DNA of 64,000 bases from Cruorifilaria tuberocauda (Eukaryota; Nematoda; Chromadorea; Rhabditida; Onchocercidae). Positions 1 through 13,251 of the stretch are shown here, piece after piece (the stretch's first letter is position 1; each line of letters begins with the position of its first letter). Below the pieces are notes generated by a model. It saw only the letters and a list, made by a program, of their open reading frames with translations. It searched no databases and was not told the DNA's origin. The stretch spans positions 37,289 through 101,288 of the forward strand of contig JABVXU010000187.1 of the NCBI GenBank assembly GCA_013365365.1, written 5' to 3'. The position numbers were made by a program, and so were the translations under genes.

Positions 1-3000
1 TATTTTCGGACAAAAGTTCGAGTATTTTAAATGATTCTTATTACAAAATATAGCTAAACTTGCTTGACATACCTAGCATATCGAGAAGTTAAAACCTAAC
101 ATAATTAAAATAGTGGCACCAATGGTCAATGCAATTTCAGTACTTGATATTGATGTAATCAAATTAACAGATACATAGTTCGATGTATTCAAATTTATTT
201 CAAATATCCTTTATTTCAATTTTTTTTTTAAATATTCTTTATTTCATTTTTTTTTTCAAATTTATTTCAAATATGTTTGTATTTCAAATATCCCTATCCA
301 CTTGTTCATGTTTATATTGCATCAGAGATTGAGAAGCAATGCTTCCTTTATAACCGTTCTTAATATCAATTATCTAAATTATTTGAATATATATTTAAAA
401 CAGTTGAAATTCTATAGATACATTAGCTAAAATTTCTTAGCTCTCTTTTAACTTCATAAAAGATCCAAAGAAATCTCAAAAAAAAAATTATTATTCAAAT
501 AAAATGGATGATTTTATTCAATAAATATTTTATGGGAAGATTTAAAAAATATTTCTGTCTTCCATATATAAATACACATCGTGAAAGGATCGAATTATCG
601 CCGATTATGTGAGTTAATCTTTATCATCAAAAGATTTTCCAGAAAAAAATGATCTCTTGAGAAAGAAGTAGAATCAAACGAATGATTCCTTCTGTAATCA
701 TTTTAGGAAAAATAAGAAAATAACTTTCAAAACATGTTTAGCTAGGCATTCGTCTATTTTTCGAAACTAATTAATTAAAATTCACTAGAGAATGATCACA
801 AAGAAAAGTGCATTTCTTATGATATCTTTTATTTGTATGAAAAATGCCATTGCCCAACACAATCATCATTCACATGACATTCCCATCAGGAACAATAAAT
901 TCTTGAAAAGAAAAAAAAACGAACTTGATGAAACATGTTTGACAAAATCTGTCAACAGGAATTTCTGTTGATGAAACAATTAATAAACTTTGCATACCGT
1001 AATCTTTGAAAACAATAACGATGAATGTTGTAGTACTGCTAATAATTAATTTACTAAATGGCATTCAACTTCTCTTTACAATAAGCGAAATGGAACGATG
1101 ATTTATAATTGAATACTGATACTGATAACTATATTAGAATTCAAAGTAAAACAAAAAAGTAATCACTTAAAATTGAGTAATTGCACAACTTTTATCATAT
1201 CATGCTATCAGTTTTTGCACGGTAATTAATTCATAGTTAAAAATAGGTACTGAAGAATTGTCAAAGGAAGCAATATGCTTAATTTCAGTTCTTTTCTTCC
1301 GGTAATTACCGTTTAAAAAATAATCTAAATTGAAGCAATAATGAAATGATAATAATTTTCGTATAAATGAAAGTAATGAAAATGATAAAAAGTTGCTTTA
1401 AAAAACTCCAGGGAATTTTCCATCAGTACTGAATAATTATGTTTAGAAATAAAGAATAAGAGAGAATTAAATTATCATCAATGAAAATGAATTACTGCTC
1501 GACGACATCTATTGAATTCTTCGAGTAAGAGTAAACTAGACTTGCAAAAATTTGAGTAATATAAAATATGATATATAATTTGATACTATCAACTTCCCTA
1601 ACACTTCATGAAGTTTTCATAATCTCAAAATTTTTGATCGCAACAGTTTATAATCATTCATTTATCAGTTATCAGATGTTCATTTTTTTCACCTTTTCAG
1701 ACGTAAGTTGATAAAATAAATTCCAATATCCACATTTTATTTGGAATTTCACAGTATGTGGGAATAAAAATTCCTTCACTCTTCAATTACTTCATTATTA
1801 TTTGATAACTGTTATAAATCATTAAGCAAGGGAAAAGAAAAAAATTAAAAATAATTATTATAAAATTCCTATTACATTTTGTAAGTTTCCTTTACTCGCT
1901 TTCGCCATTCCTAAGTTCCTAATTTATAAGTAACCTTTAATTCTTTTGAGTTTAATTAATTGAATAACCAACTAAACTGTATCGTCAGTTCATGCAAACA
2001 AGGTAAATAAGAAGTGAGAGTAGCTGATTGATCCATAAAAGGTGAGGTGCTCTTCATTAACATGCAAAATGAGATAATTATAATCAGTTAACATTCTGAA
2101 AAGCTTTATTTCGCACTTCAAATTTGCTTTCATTCCTGAAACCACGCTATTCATACTGAAACATATAGCACATAAAACAGCAACCTTTCACTCTTCATTA
2201 TTTGAAATTTAAATAAATGAAATTAGATCCGATTGTAGCAATAATTGGATGTAAGAATAAAAGATTAATTTATCAAGAAATTATAATTAATTAATTAATT
2301 AGTGAAAGCACTAAGAGTTACTCAGATTCCACTGATCTAACTTAACTTTAAATTCAAATTTTGGAGGTAACATTTATGGAGGGAATAAACAATATTATCG
2401 ATATCGTGAGAAACCTCGTATTTGAAATGTATAATGCAGTAACCTCTTCATCCTATCCCTATCCATCTCTATGAATTCTTTATCATCATTTCTCTTATCC
2501 CTCTCCCTCTCTCTCTCTCTCTGTCTTTCTGATATGGAGAAATTTTCACTCATCCAAAATATCGCTTTGCTGGACGGTGGTCACTCAAGGCGGATTGTTG
2601 GCCGGTGGATTGTACAGTATTTTGCGGTTTGTTTCCTTTTTCACTGTTACATTTTCCCTTTCAGTTAATCGAATTTATCGCTTTTTTACGACCTGTCAAA
2701 ATTCATCTTTAACTATTTGGATTGATACTCTCTGGTTGTAAGGTTGAATTAGGTAATCAATAATTAATGTTAATCTCCTCTCATTCAAGATGTTTAATAT
2801 CAGATTTTACGACGATCTGATCTGACCTGATTTCTTTTGTAAAAGCCTAATTGTTTATAAAAGAATGTCGTCATAAAAATACCGAAAGATGCAAAAGAAA
2901 TTAAATTTTTTTAATTCGATCTTTGTGTAGTAACTTATGTTTTTATGCCATAATAAATAGTAACAAATAAGTGGTGAAGTTTCTTTAATTGGGGATTTAG

Positions 3001-4035
3001 AACATTTTTTCAGCATGTTAAGAAAATTTCAAATTGTTTAATTTTATTTCATAATTTTTCAGTTCTAGTATTCCACCTCAAACAAGGTAAAAATATTTAA
3101 TTTCAAAACTACGAAGCTACCAATTATGCCCATATTTCCCCTCAATATTTGAAATATCAGTTTGTTGGTTTTCGATCACTTCTCATTTTATCTGCGAAAT
3201 ATCGCCAAGATTACTTTTTGTTTAACATACGAGTTCACTTTATAAACAGGGAGAATTTTTCTCTTTCATGCATTTTCAAAATACTTTTAATGTTTTTTTT
3301 CTTAATATTTGAACGTTTAAAATATTTGAGTGTTGATAGCAATACTGTCGCAAGTGTGGAAGAGTCTGCGACATTTCAGCCAAGTTTTTGGACTTAGGCT
3401 TGTTACTTACTTTTGGTGTAGTGTTTTCAATACAACAAATGATGATGTATTAAATAACTAAATGTTATATAAGAGTGACATCTAAATTAATTTCTTTACA
3501 CTGATCAGCTTTGTTATAGAAAATACTCGGCTGAATTTGATCATATCTGTCTTGATTTCTCTTCATATCTGAAATTGATCGTTTTTACATCTATCGATGA
3601 CAGTTTTTTCGGGAAGTTGGTTGTTTTATTATGAAATTTGTTTATTTAAAGTGACTGATTCATTTTTGACTTATCCAACTTCAGGCTAGTTTATTTCATA
3701 ATTCATCTTATAGTTTTCGGTTGTGTGGAAAACTTGATAGTTTGTCAAATTAAATATTCTGTACGTAAATTTCCATTTATCATCAAGGAATCCGAATTTG
3801 CTTAAAGCTCCGCTATTCCTAGAGCCGTTTTGATGTTCTTTTCATTCAATTATTCCATTTGCTTTTATCTTCCAAAAATTTCCACCAGTTTTCACTTTCT
3901 AGTATTCTATTTGTAACTTAATACTAATTATAAAAATATTATCAATTCAAGGTTTGATTTAAACATGAATTTTCGCAGATTAACGTTTTGAAACGTTCGA
4001 GCAGTCGCACTCTCAACAGGTATTTGAAGTAAATA
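1..4035. other. Intergenic, no supported gene
   Basis: AT-rich sequence with no exon chain I can support. It holds a CT microsatellite at about 2496-2525 inside a 65-codon open frame (2471-2668), discussed in the findings. A short exon-like stretch at about 3979-4018, between a TTTCGCAG acceptor and a CAACAG|GTATTT donor-like site, could be 5' untranslated sequence of the RING gene that follows. Confidence 0.5.
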
Positions 4036-7021
4036 ATGCTACCTGGTGTTCATTGTGTTATTTGTTTTTCGACTGCGTCTTTCACAGAACTCTCGGCACT
4101 ATGCTGTGGTCACACATTTCATTCTCAATGTATTTGGGCTTGGGTACAGGTAAGCTAATTAAATATCATTTCATTATATTCCTGACTATATCTTCAGTGT
4201 TGCTTTCAATTAGTCAGATTTCATTCTCTGATGGTACCTTTAATTAATAGTATCTTGATCGTGCCCTTACGTGTTCAATAATGCTTCCAATAGTTTTTCT
4301 TAATTTTAACATTTTAATTATTTCAGTAATATTCTTTCACTTCACTTATTACACTTATTGTTTTATTGTCTGATAATTGAAATCCAGTAGTTGAACAATA
4401 ACTATTTCCTAGTCTATCTATTACAGTATTTTCCATGGAATTGCATAAAATTACTTTCACTTTTCAGAATCGAAACCAATGTCCGGTATGCCGGAAAGAA
4501 CTGTCAGAAAATAATTTAGTGACGGAATTATCATTTAAAATTATAAATGATCATTCGGAAATTGCAAATTATTATAAAGCGCTGGAGATAATTTTGGTTT
4601 CTATTTAAATTTATTTAATTATAAAAATCGTAAAGAAATGAAATGTAATGCATAGTGATTGGATTATCTGATGTATGTAGTATAATAGTTAATGTAGTTT
4701 AATAAGTTAATCAAACCAAATAGCTCGAAGTTAATGGACGTTTTTTTTAACTATTCTCAATTTTTGGTATGAAAGTTGCTATTTTAGGAGAAGTAGTAAT
4801 AGTTTCGTTGAGTACTAGATAATTTTCAATTTTTTACTTTGTTTATTTTCTACTATGTTTTAAATTTTGTTTTATTAAACGAAAATCACCTTTTTCTTTA
4901 TCCTAATTAATGTTTCAGATGAAAAACTCTGAAATTCCGTTCCATTCATCAGAACTGGGTCTTATTTGCTTATCTCGAAAACTTCAGGCGGTATGCTTTG
5001 GTTATTGGTTTTATATTATTCTTAACTTATATCTCAGCAAAATCAATACCTATCACCAAAAAATAAAAACCAGCGCTCTTAATCATTTTTAATAAAGCAA
5101 TGGCTACTGTAAATTAACGCCTTAAAAATATATAAATAATGTCGAACATATAACAGCTAATGTAAGTTAATTTGATGCTTAGGTTTACCTTCTGCACAAA
5201 AAAGCTCAGTTGTTGTTCAAAATCTCAATTAATCTTAAACATTAGTGTAGAATTTGATATGAATGTTAACAGTATGATTTTCGGTGATTGATAATTAGCA
5301 TTTTAAGTTCAGTAGATCGAATAATTTGTTCGTTAAGTATTGAAAATTAAGGATTTCCAAATCATTTGACTTAATATATGCCACAATAAATTAATTTATG
5401 AGATGGGATGTTGTACGAAATCTACAAGTTTGATTATACACCAAATCTGCTCAAATACATTTTCATATCAATTAGTGGTTGCTTGTTCCACCTATTTCAT
5501 TAACGAATCAATTTGTAATCGAATATGTTCTTTATTGTTCTTTATCATTGTTATAGAATATTATTACGAGAATTATTATTATTGTGAGAATCAAAAAATT
5601 AGCGTACGCGTAAAGTATAAATGGTATGTAATCAATTCCACCGCTTCAACGAAATATAATTTTTTCTAGGTTTCTATGACTCAGAAATAGCGAAGACGAA
5701 GACAAATGAGTTGACTTTTTAAAGAAGTGATTTGCCTTCCATTTAACACTTTTCAATTCCATTTTCTGCGAAATCGCATGAACATGAGCTTCATGTTATA
5801 GTTTCGGCTTCTTGAAGACATAAGAAGAGTGGAATTAGCAACCGTAAAAGAGAAAATAGTATGTTTTACTTGTTCAGAAGTTCTTCATTTGACCAATGTC
5901 GCTGCATTACGCTGCGGTCATACATTTCATCCTCAATGCGCTTCAGAGCTGGTGGAAGTAAGTCTCAAATTAAATTAGAAAAGTGAACCCGTCAGGTTAA
6001 AAAGATTTAACTCTAAAACAGAAAGTTGTAAATTACCTTCAACTAAATTCTCCAAACAGTATATGAAAAAATGTTTACGAAAGGATAGAACCATGGCAGA
6101 TTTCAGTCTACATTTCAATCTTCAGATCTGCGTGTGTTGTAGCTTCGTATTATTTTATCACGGAGCTGTTTACCGAAGTTATGACTTTCAAGTATTTTTG
6201 CATCATTGATTTGATAAGTGAAAGTTGACATTAATTCACTTCAATTCGATTCTATAATCGTTAAAATTTGATCAATGGAACCTTACTTGAAGAAAAACAA
6301 CATGACATAATGCAATTCAGATGTGAACTGATTTTTTTCTTATAACTGTATATTCACTCTGTTATATGAAACAATAAATAGATTTCACAATTAATTTTCC
6401 AGCAATCACCTTAATTTAATATGATTTTGCTTCGAATTTGCAGAGTGATAAGAAGTGCCCAACATGTGGGAAACAAATTCAAGAGGATAGCATTATTTCG
6501 CGTCTTTTTCTTGAAATTAAAGATGACGACAGCGTTTCAACAAGCTCCGATTATCCAGAACCATCAATGGAGAAGGTTTGCAATGCTACTGTATTTTGCA
6601 ACAGATGAGAGAATATTCAAAAAATTCGAAGCAAACTAATAGTTTTTTATTAGAATATTTTGAAATTTTTACTTGTTCCATATATGCGAGTAGTTTAAAA
6701 TCTTTGTAAAAGTTAGAGCTTTGAAAACTGATGAACAAACCGATTAACGAAGGAGTCCTGTAGTAAACATGGAGTTGTGGACAGGCAGTATATTGAAACG
6801 AACAAATCAATTTAAAGAAATTTCTTTAAAGTTTTGGTCTACAATTAATTTTAATTACAAGTTATTTTCAGATCACGGATACTTTAAAACAAATGGAGAT
6901 GCAAGTCAAATTTGTTTCTCTGCAGATACAGCGTAGCACAACATTGATGGAAATAATGAGAAAAGGGATGGAAAAGTGTCTGGAAATTTGCGAACAGGAA
7001 ATGCAACCAAGCAAGATTTAA
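4036..7021 (+). CDS. TRAIP-like double RING-H2 finger protein (multi-exon)
   Basis: Proposed exons are 4036-4149, 4468-4596, 4919-4990, 5802-5957, 6444-6575 and 6872-7021. All junctions are phase 0, giving about 250 residues. Finger 1 has C7, C10, C24, H26, H29, C32, C43 and C46, with CGHTFH followed by CPVC. Finger 2 has C126, C129, C143, H145, H148, C151, C162 and C165, with CGHTFH followed by CPTC and a tail reading IISRLFLEI, as in the TRAIP/TRUL family. The last exon looks like a coiled coil. RING-H2 proteins are usually E3 ubiquitin ligases, and TRAIP acts at replication forks and in mitosis. The start ATG follows an in-frame TAA (4030-4032). The weak point is the 4596 donor (TTG|GTTTCT). 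If it is not used, finger 1 ends at TAA 4606-4608 as an 84-residue protein, and a second gene could start at ATG 4919, directly after TTTCAG. Fold assignment is firm; the single-gene reading is about even. Confidence 0.66.
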
Positions 7022-7027
7022 AAGGAT

Positions 7028-7033
7028 AATAAA
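7028..7033 (+). terminator. Poly(A) signal of the RING gene
   Basis: AATAAA lies 7 bases after the stop codon ending at 7021. It is the only canonical signal close to this gene's end. Confidence 0.5.
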
Positions 7034-10000
7034 TTGTACGAGGGCATTTAAAAAGGCAGTAAATTGTACAATGAAAAACTTAGCATCAGTTTTTTTATTT
7101 ATGTGTTGTCCATGAAGCAATCTGCCCTGTTGTATACTGTTCTTTTTATATCTTTTCAAGAAAAAATCTCCCCTACTTTTTTTTGTTTTTGTTAAAGAGT
7201 TCCAAAAGAAATTCGTTTTGTTAGAAGTAGAAGAAGTTCTGTTTTTATTTGCATGATTAGTTCGAAAATTTTTAAAAATACAGTGCAAATATGTTAGTTT
7301 TATAGCCAAGACGATCTAATTTTTTAAATAATTGATCTAATTTTAAAGAAAACAAATACTGAAAGCAGCAAATTCAATAATTTCAATACAAAATGTAGAA
7401 AGAAATATTGATTAGGTGAAGAATTGCTATTCGTATGAAATTAATTCAAATCCCAGTATTTAGTGAGGGATAGCATTAGTTTTATATGAAACTATTCTCA
7501 TCATTATTAAATTTAATCACTTCGATGGTGCCAAAAGTAAACCTAACTTAAAAAAATGTATATCATTATTTCCGATTACCATGCATGCAAATTTTGAAGC
7601 TTCTTTTCAGCCATAGCAGAAAAAGGGTTTTCTTACAGCAAAGAATTTTTATAAAATTTGATGGATTTTTTTCCATATCTTTCACTGACTTTTATATTTG
7701 TTTTGGTCCAGATTTTCAAATAATAAATTTGTCACTTTTTAGAAATCTGAATTGAAACAAGTTGTTTTTGTTCATTTGTTAAATATGATGTGCATAAAAA
7801 GCATGGGACATAGAAACTATCTCGGCATCTCACTGCGACATCATTTAGCTTATTAATCATAGTAGAATAGAACTAACTGCTTATGAAAAATTTACTTGTA
7901 GTGTGATAGAGAGAGGACTGTTAACAAATCCGGAACATGTTTTTCTAATATCAAAGTCTGGAAAATCTCATTACCTAGAATATCCCATATCCCAGAATAC
8001 TCGTAACACATTGATAAGATATGTGTAATAGTCAGCGAAGCCACAAGTGCAACAGATAAATATAAATCCATAAGATTGGATTACAGGACAGTCTCATCCG
8101 TTAAATTTTATTTAAAACATCACATATTGCTACGTTAGCTTAGTTTACGAATTTCTTCTGCTGCATTTTGTTTTGTAATATAAATCTTTTTTTCCCTGAG
8201 CAATCATTACGTTATTTTGAACAAAACTGAAATTCAATTTTATCGTAATTATTGAAATCAGCAAAAATTCCGGAAATTTGAAGAAAATAAATTGATTGAC
8301 AACTTCTAGTGACTAAATAACCTCTCTTACTTTTTGAAAGGTAATTGCAAATTCTCTGTAAGTTGCGAGGCGTATCTGAAACAACGCCCACTGAATAAAA
8401 AAGGATTTTAAACTCTACTACTTACCCGCAGGAAAGAAAGTCTTCAAACGGAAAAAGGAAAAGCGTCAAGTTAGTGTTGCTGTCGGGAAACGCGAAAGGT
8501 CAAAAATCTCAATCTTTAATTCCAAATATTTTGGAATTAAAAAAATACATTACTTTCTATGTATTATTATCTGTAAAATGTAAAACATGTTATGGCACCT
8601 CTAATATTCTCATTGTAAGAATTGTTCTATTGTTCCGCTGTTCATTATCCATTTCCGTATTCTCACAGATACCTGCACCTCAGTGCTTATTCCAATAGCT
8701 TATCTTTGTATCAAACAACTAATTTCAGTGTTGCCAATTCCACATCTACTTTCCGTGTTCATCCCTCTTCAGTAAAACCATTCTTTCTCACAGTAACCTT
8801 TGTGTAATCCTACCATCTTTGTAAATCCTATTAAAAAATAACCATTCCCCTTCTAAACCTATATAGATATCCCAAAGATCTCTCAGTCCGACTTCCTTTT
8901 CCACTTCAACTTCCCGTCAGCTCGTGCATTGCACATGCTAACCAACTGTCTAATAAAATATATCCTTCAAAGAAACCTTATCCACAAGCTTCCATCAGTC
9001 TGCACACCGATCATATCAACTTTCACAACAGCTGCTTTTTGGAAAACATGATTATAAAGTAGATTAGTTAAATAACAGCTAGCATAAATCCAGAGTTGTC
9101 AAAAAAGAGAAAAATGAAGTCATCCAAAATTCGAATTCGAAAATAAATTATAATTTAAAAGTAAACTGGTTTGCAATAAAAGTCAGGAAGAGAATCTTCA
9201 ATCACATTCAATCAGCTTTCAATATTCGGCTGTTGATTTCGTAAAAGTTTGAAATAACGAGAAAGAAAATTTCATAAAAGAACTAAGTAATCGTACTATA
9301 AGAATCTTTTATGTATTTTGAATTGACAAACCTAAAATTTTGAATGAATTTTTTTGATATAAGGAACTTACATAAGCATTAAGTTAAATCTTGGACGATT
9401 TCACGTGTCCGTGAATGAAATTGAATATTAGGTCATATTTCATCAAGAGACAGTTAAAGACTGTAATGACACTGCAAGTTATCTTGAATGATATGATTTC
9501 ACTTCGTTTTAAGTTTAAAATTTTTATTTAAAAATAAATGCAATAATTTCCCAGCTATCTTTTCTTCCATTTTAAGCAAAAAAAATTATTTTCTTGTTCA
9601 TTTGCCAAGTTAGAATAGACTTATTAACTAATACATTTTCATCTGCTTCCGGAATTCATAATATTGCGACTGGAATATGTCAGCATCACTTTACTTGAAT
9701 CATGAATCATATAAGACTTGTAACTTAGGAGCATTTTAAGAAAAAAATGAATTTATAAATTTATTCGTTTATCAAAAAGTTCTAAAAAGTTGGGCAATCT
9801 TTTAAAAACTCTCTTTTCTCTGGAACCATCAATTGAAGTGATCAACATTCAACATTCTCCCGATAACTTTATTCATGCAACAAACTTCATTAAAGAGAAA
9901 AAGTTGGAAAATTCAGAGATCAAGAATAACAGTGTCGCGGTATGAAATTCGAAAATTGCAATATATTTTAATCGCATGTATGCTATCAACTGCAAGACTT

Positions 10001-10241
10001 TATCATAGTATCAACTCGTATCACTGATTATTGTCTTGCGTGATGTGATGAATGCTTTTGTTTTTGCTCCTTAGCGGTTTCTATATTTGTTTCATGACAA
10101 TTATAGGCTAGAATTTACTACACTTAAGTTTAATATATTTTAATATAAATACCTGTTCCATAATGTTTACAATATTTTTCAAACATTTGTAGACAAATAT
10201 TTCGATAATGATAATATTTGCATCTTTATCAACTTTAGAAC
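7034..10241. other. Intergenic, one exon-like stretch
   Basis: No complete gene is visible. From 8432 a frame opens after the acceptor ACTTACCCGCAG, with a basic start (ERKSSNGKRKS), runs on to CKTC and meets a GTAAGA site at about 8613; an acceptor at about 8669 is followed by nine codons and TAG. On the other strand the same place has a good donor (GCGG|GTAAGT). I could not decide whether either is real. Confidence 0.4.
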
Positions 10242-10245
10242 TTTA

Positions 10246-10247
<2 letters not shown>
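10242..10247 (-). terminator. AATAAA overlapping the collagen stop codon
   Basis: On the minus strand the stop TAA (10248-10246) shares two bases with AATAAA (10247-10242). If used, the 3' untranslated region would be only some 15-25 bases long. Confidence 0.35.
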
Positions 10248-11613
<1,366 letters not shown>

Positions 11614-12774
11614 CTCTTTATTTTTCCTGCAATGCAACAGTTATTAGCTGAATAAATTTGATAAGCAATCTATCATCGAAGAGCGTACTGCAATGTTAAT
11701 TAAATGTTTACTAAATAATTATTAAATTTCTTACAGATTGTTACTGTGCTATAAATATTTTCATAGAATTCAATTGTTAGTTTTTTGATTTATTATCATT
11801 TTTCCAAATTCATTTCATGTTATCATTTTCAACTATATACGATATTTATAGGAAGAAAATCAGTGCTTCGAATTAATTAAATAATAAGCGATTAATAGGT
11901 GTTAACTGCTTCATCCGTTTATGCCAAATTTCAGATTTCAATTCAAATTCTTTTTGTTTAAATGTATGTTACTCATAATTATTATAGCGCAAATAGCTTA
12001 GAATAAAGGTTAATGATCTCAGAGTCAATCTTTAAGCTTGTTATCTAGCTGCTATCTATGAAAAAATATATAACCAAAATAAAGTTAATATCTTGCATGA
12101 AAGTTGAATGAAAGCAAATTCAAAAAAGGATCGATTAGCAAATCGGTGACAAAAATAATAATAATAATAATAACTAAAATTGTTTAAAGCAGAAGTAATT
12201 GTGTGCGAAATTCAAATCATGAACGGAAAAGGTCATGCAGACATCATTTGTATAACTTTTTTGAATAATAAATAAAATTAAAGTAAGAAAAAGGAAAAAA
12301 ACAGAAAAAGAAATGACAGCAAACAAGCAATAAGCAATTTAATTTTTAAAAAATAACGATAATAATTTAACCTTTTATATATTTAAAATCAATAATGTAA
12401 TAAATATAAAATATTTGTTTATCAATGATGAAATTAACATTTTGATTAATGAAGATAAGAGACGAATAACTATAATTGTTTGAAAGATGAAAACATAAAT
12501 GAACTTTAAGAGAAGAAGGCGGAGAAGGGAAAAAAGTTGCAAAATGATTTTAAAAAAGTATCAGTTGATAATTTCAACGAAAAAAAGAAGGAAGAATAGT
12601 ACTGCTCATTCAGCGAGAAGCAGAAGAATAGATCTATCTGATAAATGAAATTATAAATTTTCAGAATAATCAATGATTAATCAGTTTCTGATAATGATAA
12701 TAACAAATGAATGAGAGCAAATAAAGAAATGAACTGAATTACTTGGAAAACATTATCAATCCTTTCATCCACCA
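11614..12774. other. Collagen upstream region, no gene
   Basis: Upstream flank of the collagen gene. It is very AT-rich, with an AAT microsatellite at about 12152-12172. I see no exon with both a plausible frame and splice sites. Confidence 0.5.
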
Positions 12775-13251
12775 TTTTAGGTTATTCCTTCGGTCACTGA
12801 ATCATATTATTGGCAATTAAATTTGATAACCAATAAATTTTAAATTTAAAAAAAAGTGAAAATAATCTAAAATATTCTTAAAAAATCTAGTTCTATCATT
12901 TTAATTGAATGTGCAACAAAGTCTTATTAAAATAAGTCTATCAAATCCGTAATATTCAATAATTAAGATTTCCTTTCCATTTCAACCAACTGACAATAAT
13001 TGCAGAATTCAGCAACTTCTAAGAAATCTTTCACTTTTACTAAAATTTTCATAAAAAAGTAAAAAACGTCGTTGAGATTAAGGAACTCAATGATATTTAC
13101 TTTAACAAAATTCAAAAGTGATTGTTCTCACAGTAAGTGAGAAACAAGCGAATGTGATAAGTTATATTTATTTCGATAAAGAACGAATAAGTTTCGAGAG
13201 TTTCTCGGTATTCGAATAATATGATTCAGTGACCGAAGGAATAACCTAAAA
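12775..13251. mobile_element. MITE-like element with 37-bp terminal inverted repeats
   Basis: The 37 bases at 12775-12811 (starting TTTTAGGTTATTCC) recur exactly as reverse complement at 13215-13251. The 477-bp unit has no open reading frame of note, so it looks like a non-autonomous DNA transposon. Matching target-site duplications are not obvious, because the flanks are A/T runs. A partial copy of the outer end (GAATAACCTAAAAA) sits just outside, near 13259-13272. Confidence 0.7.
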
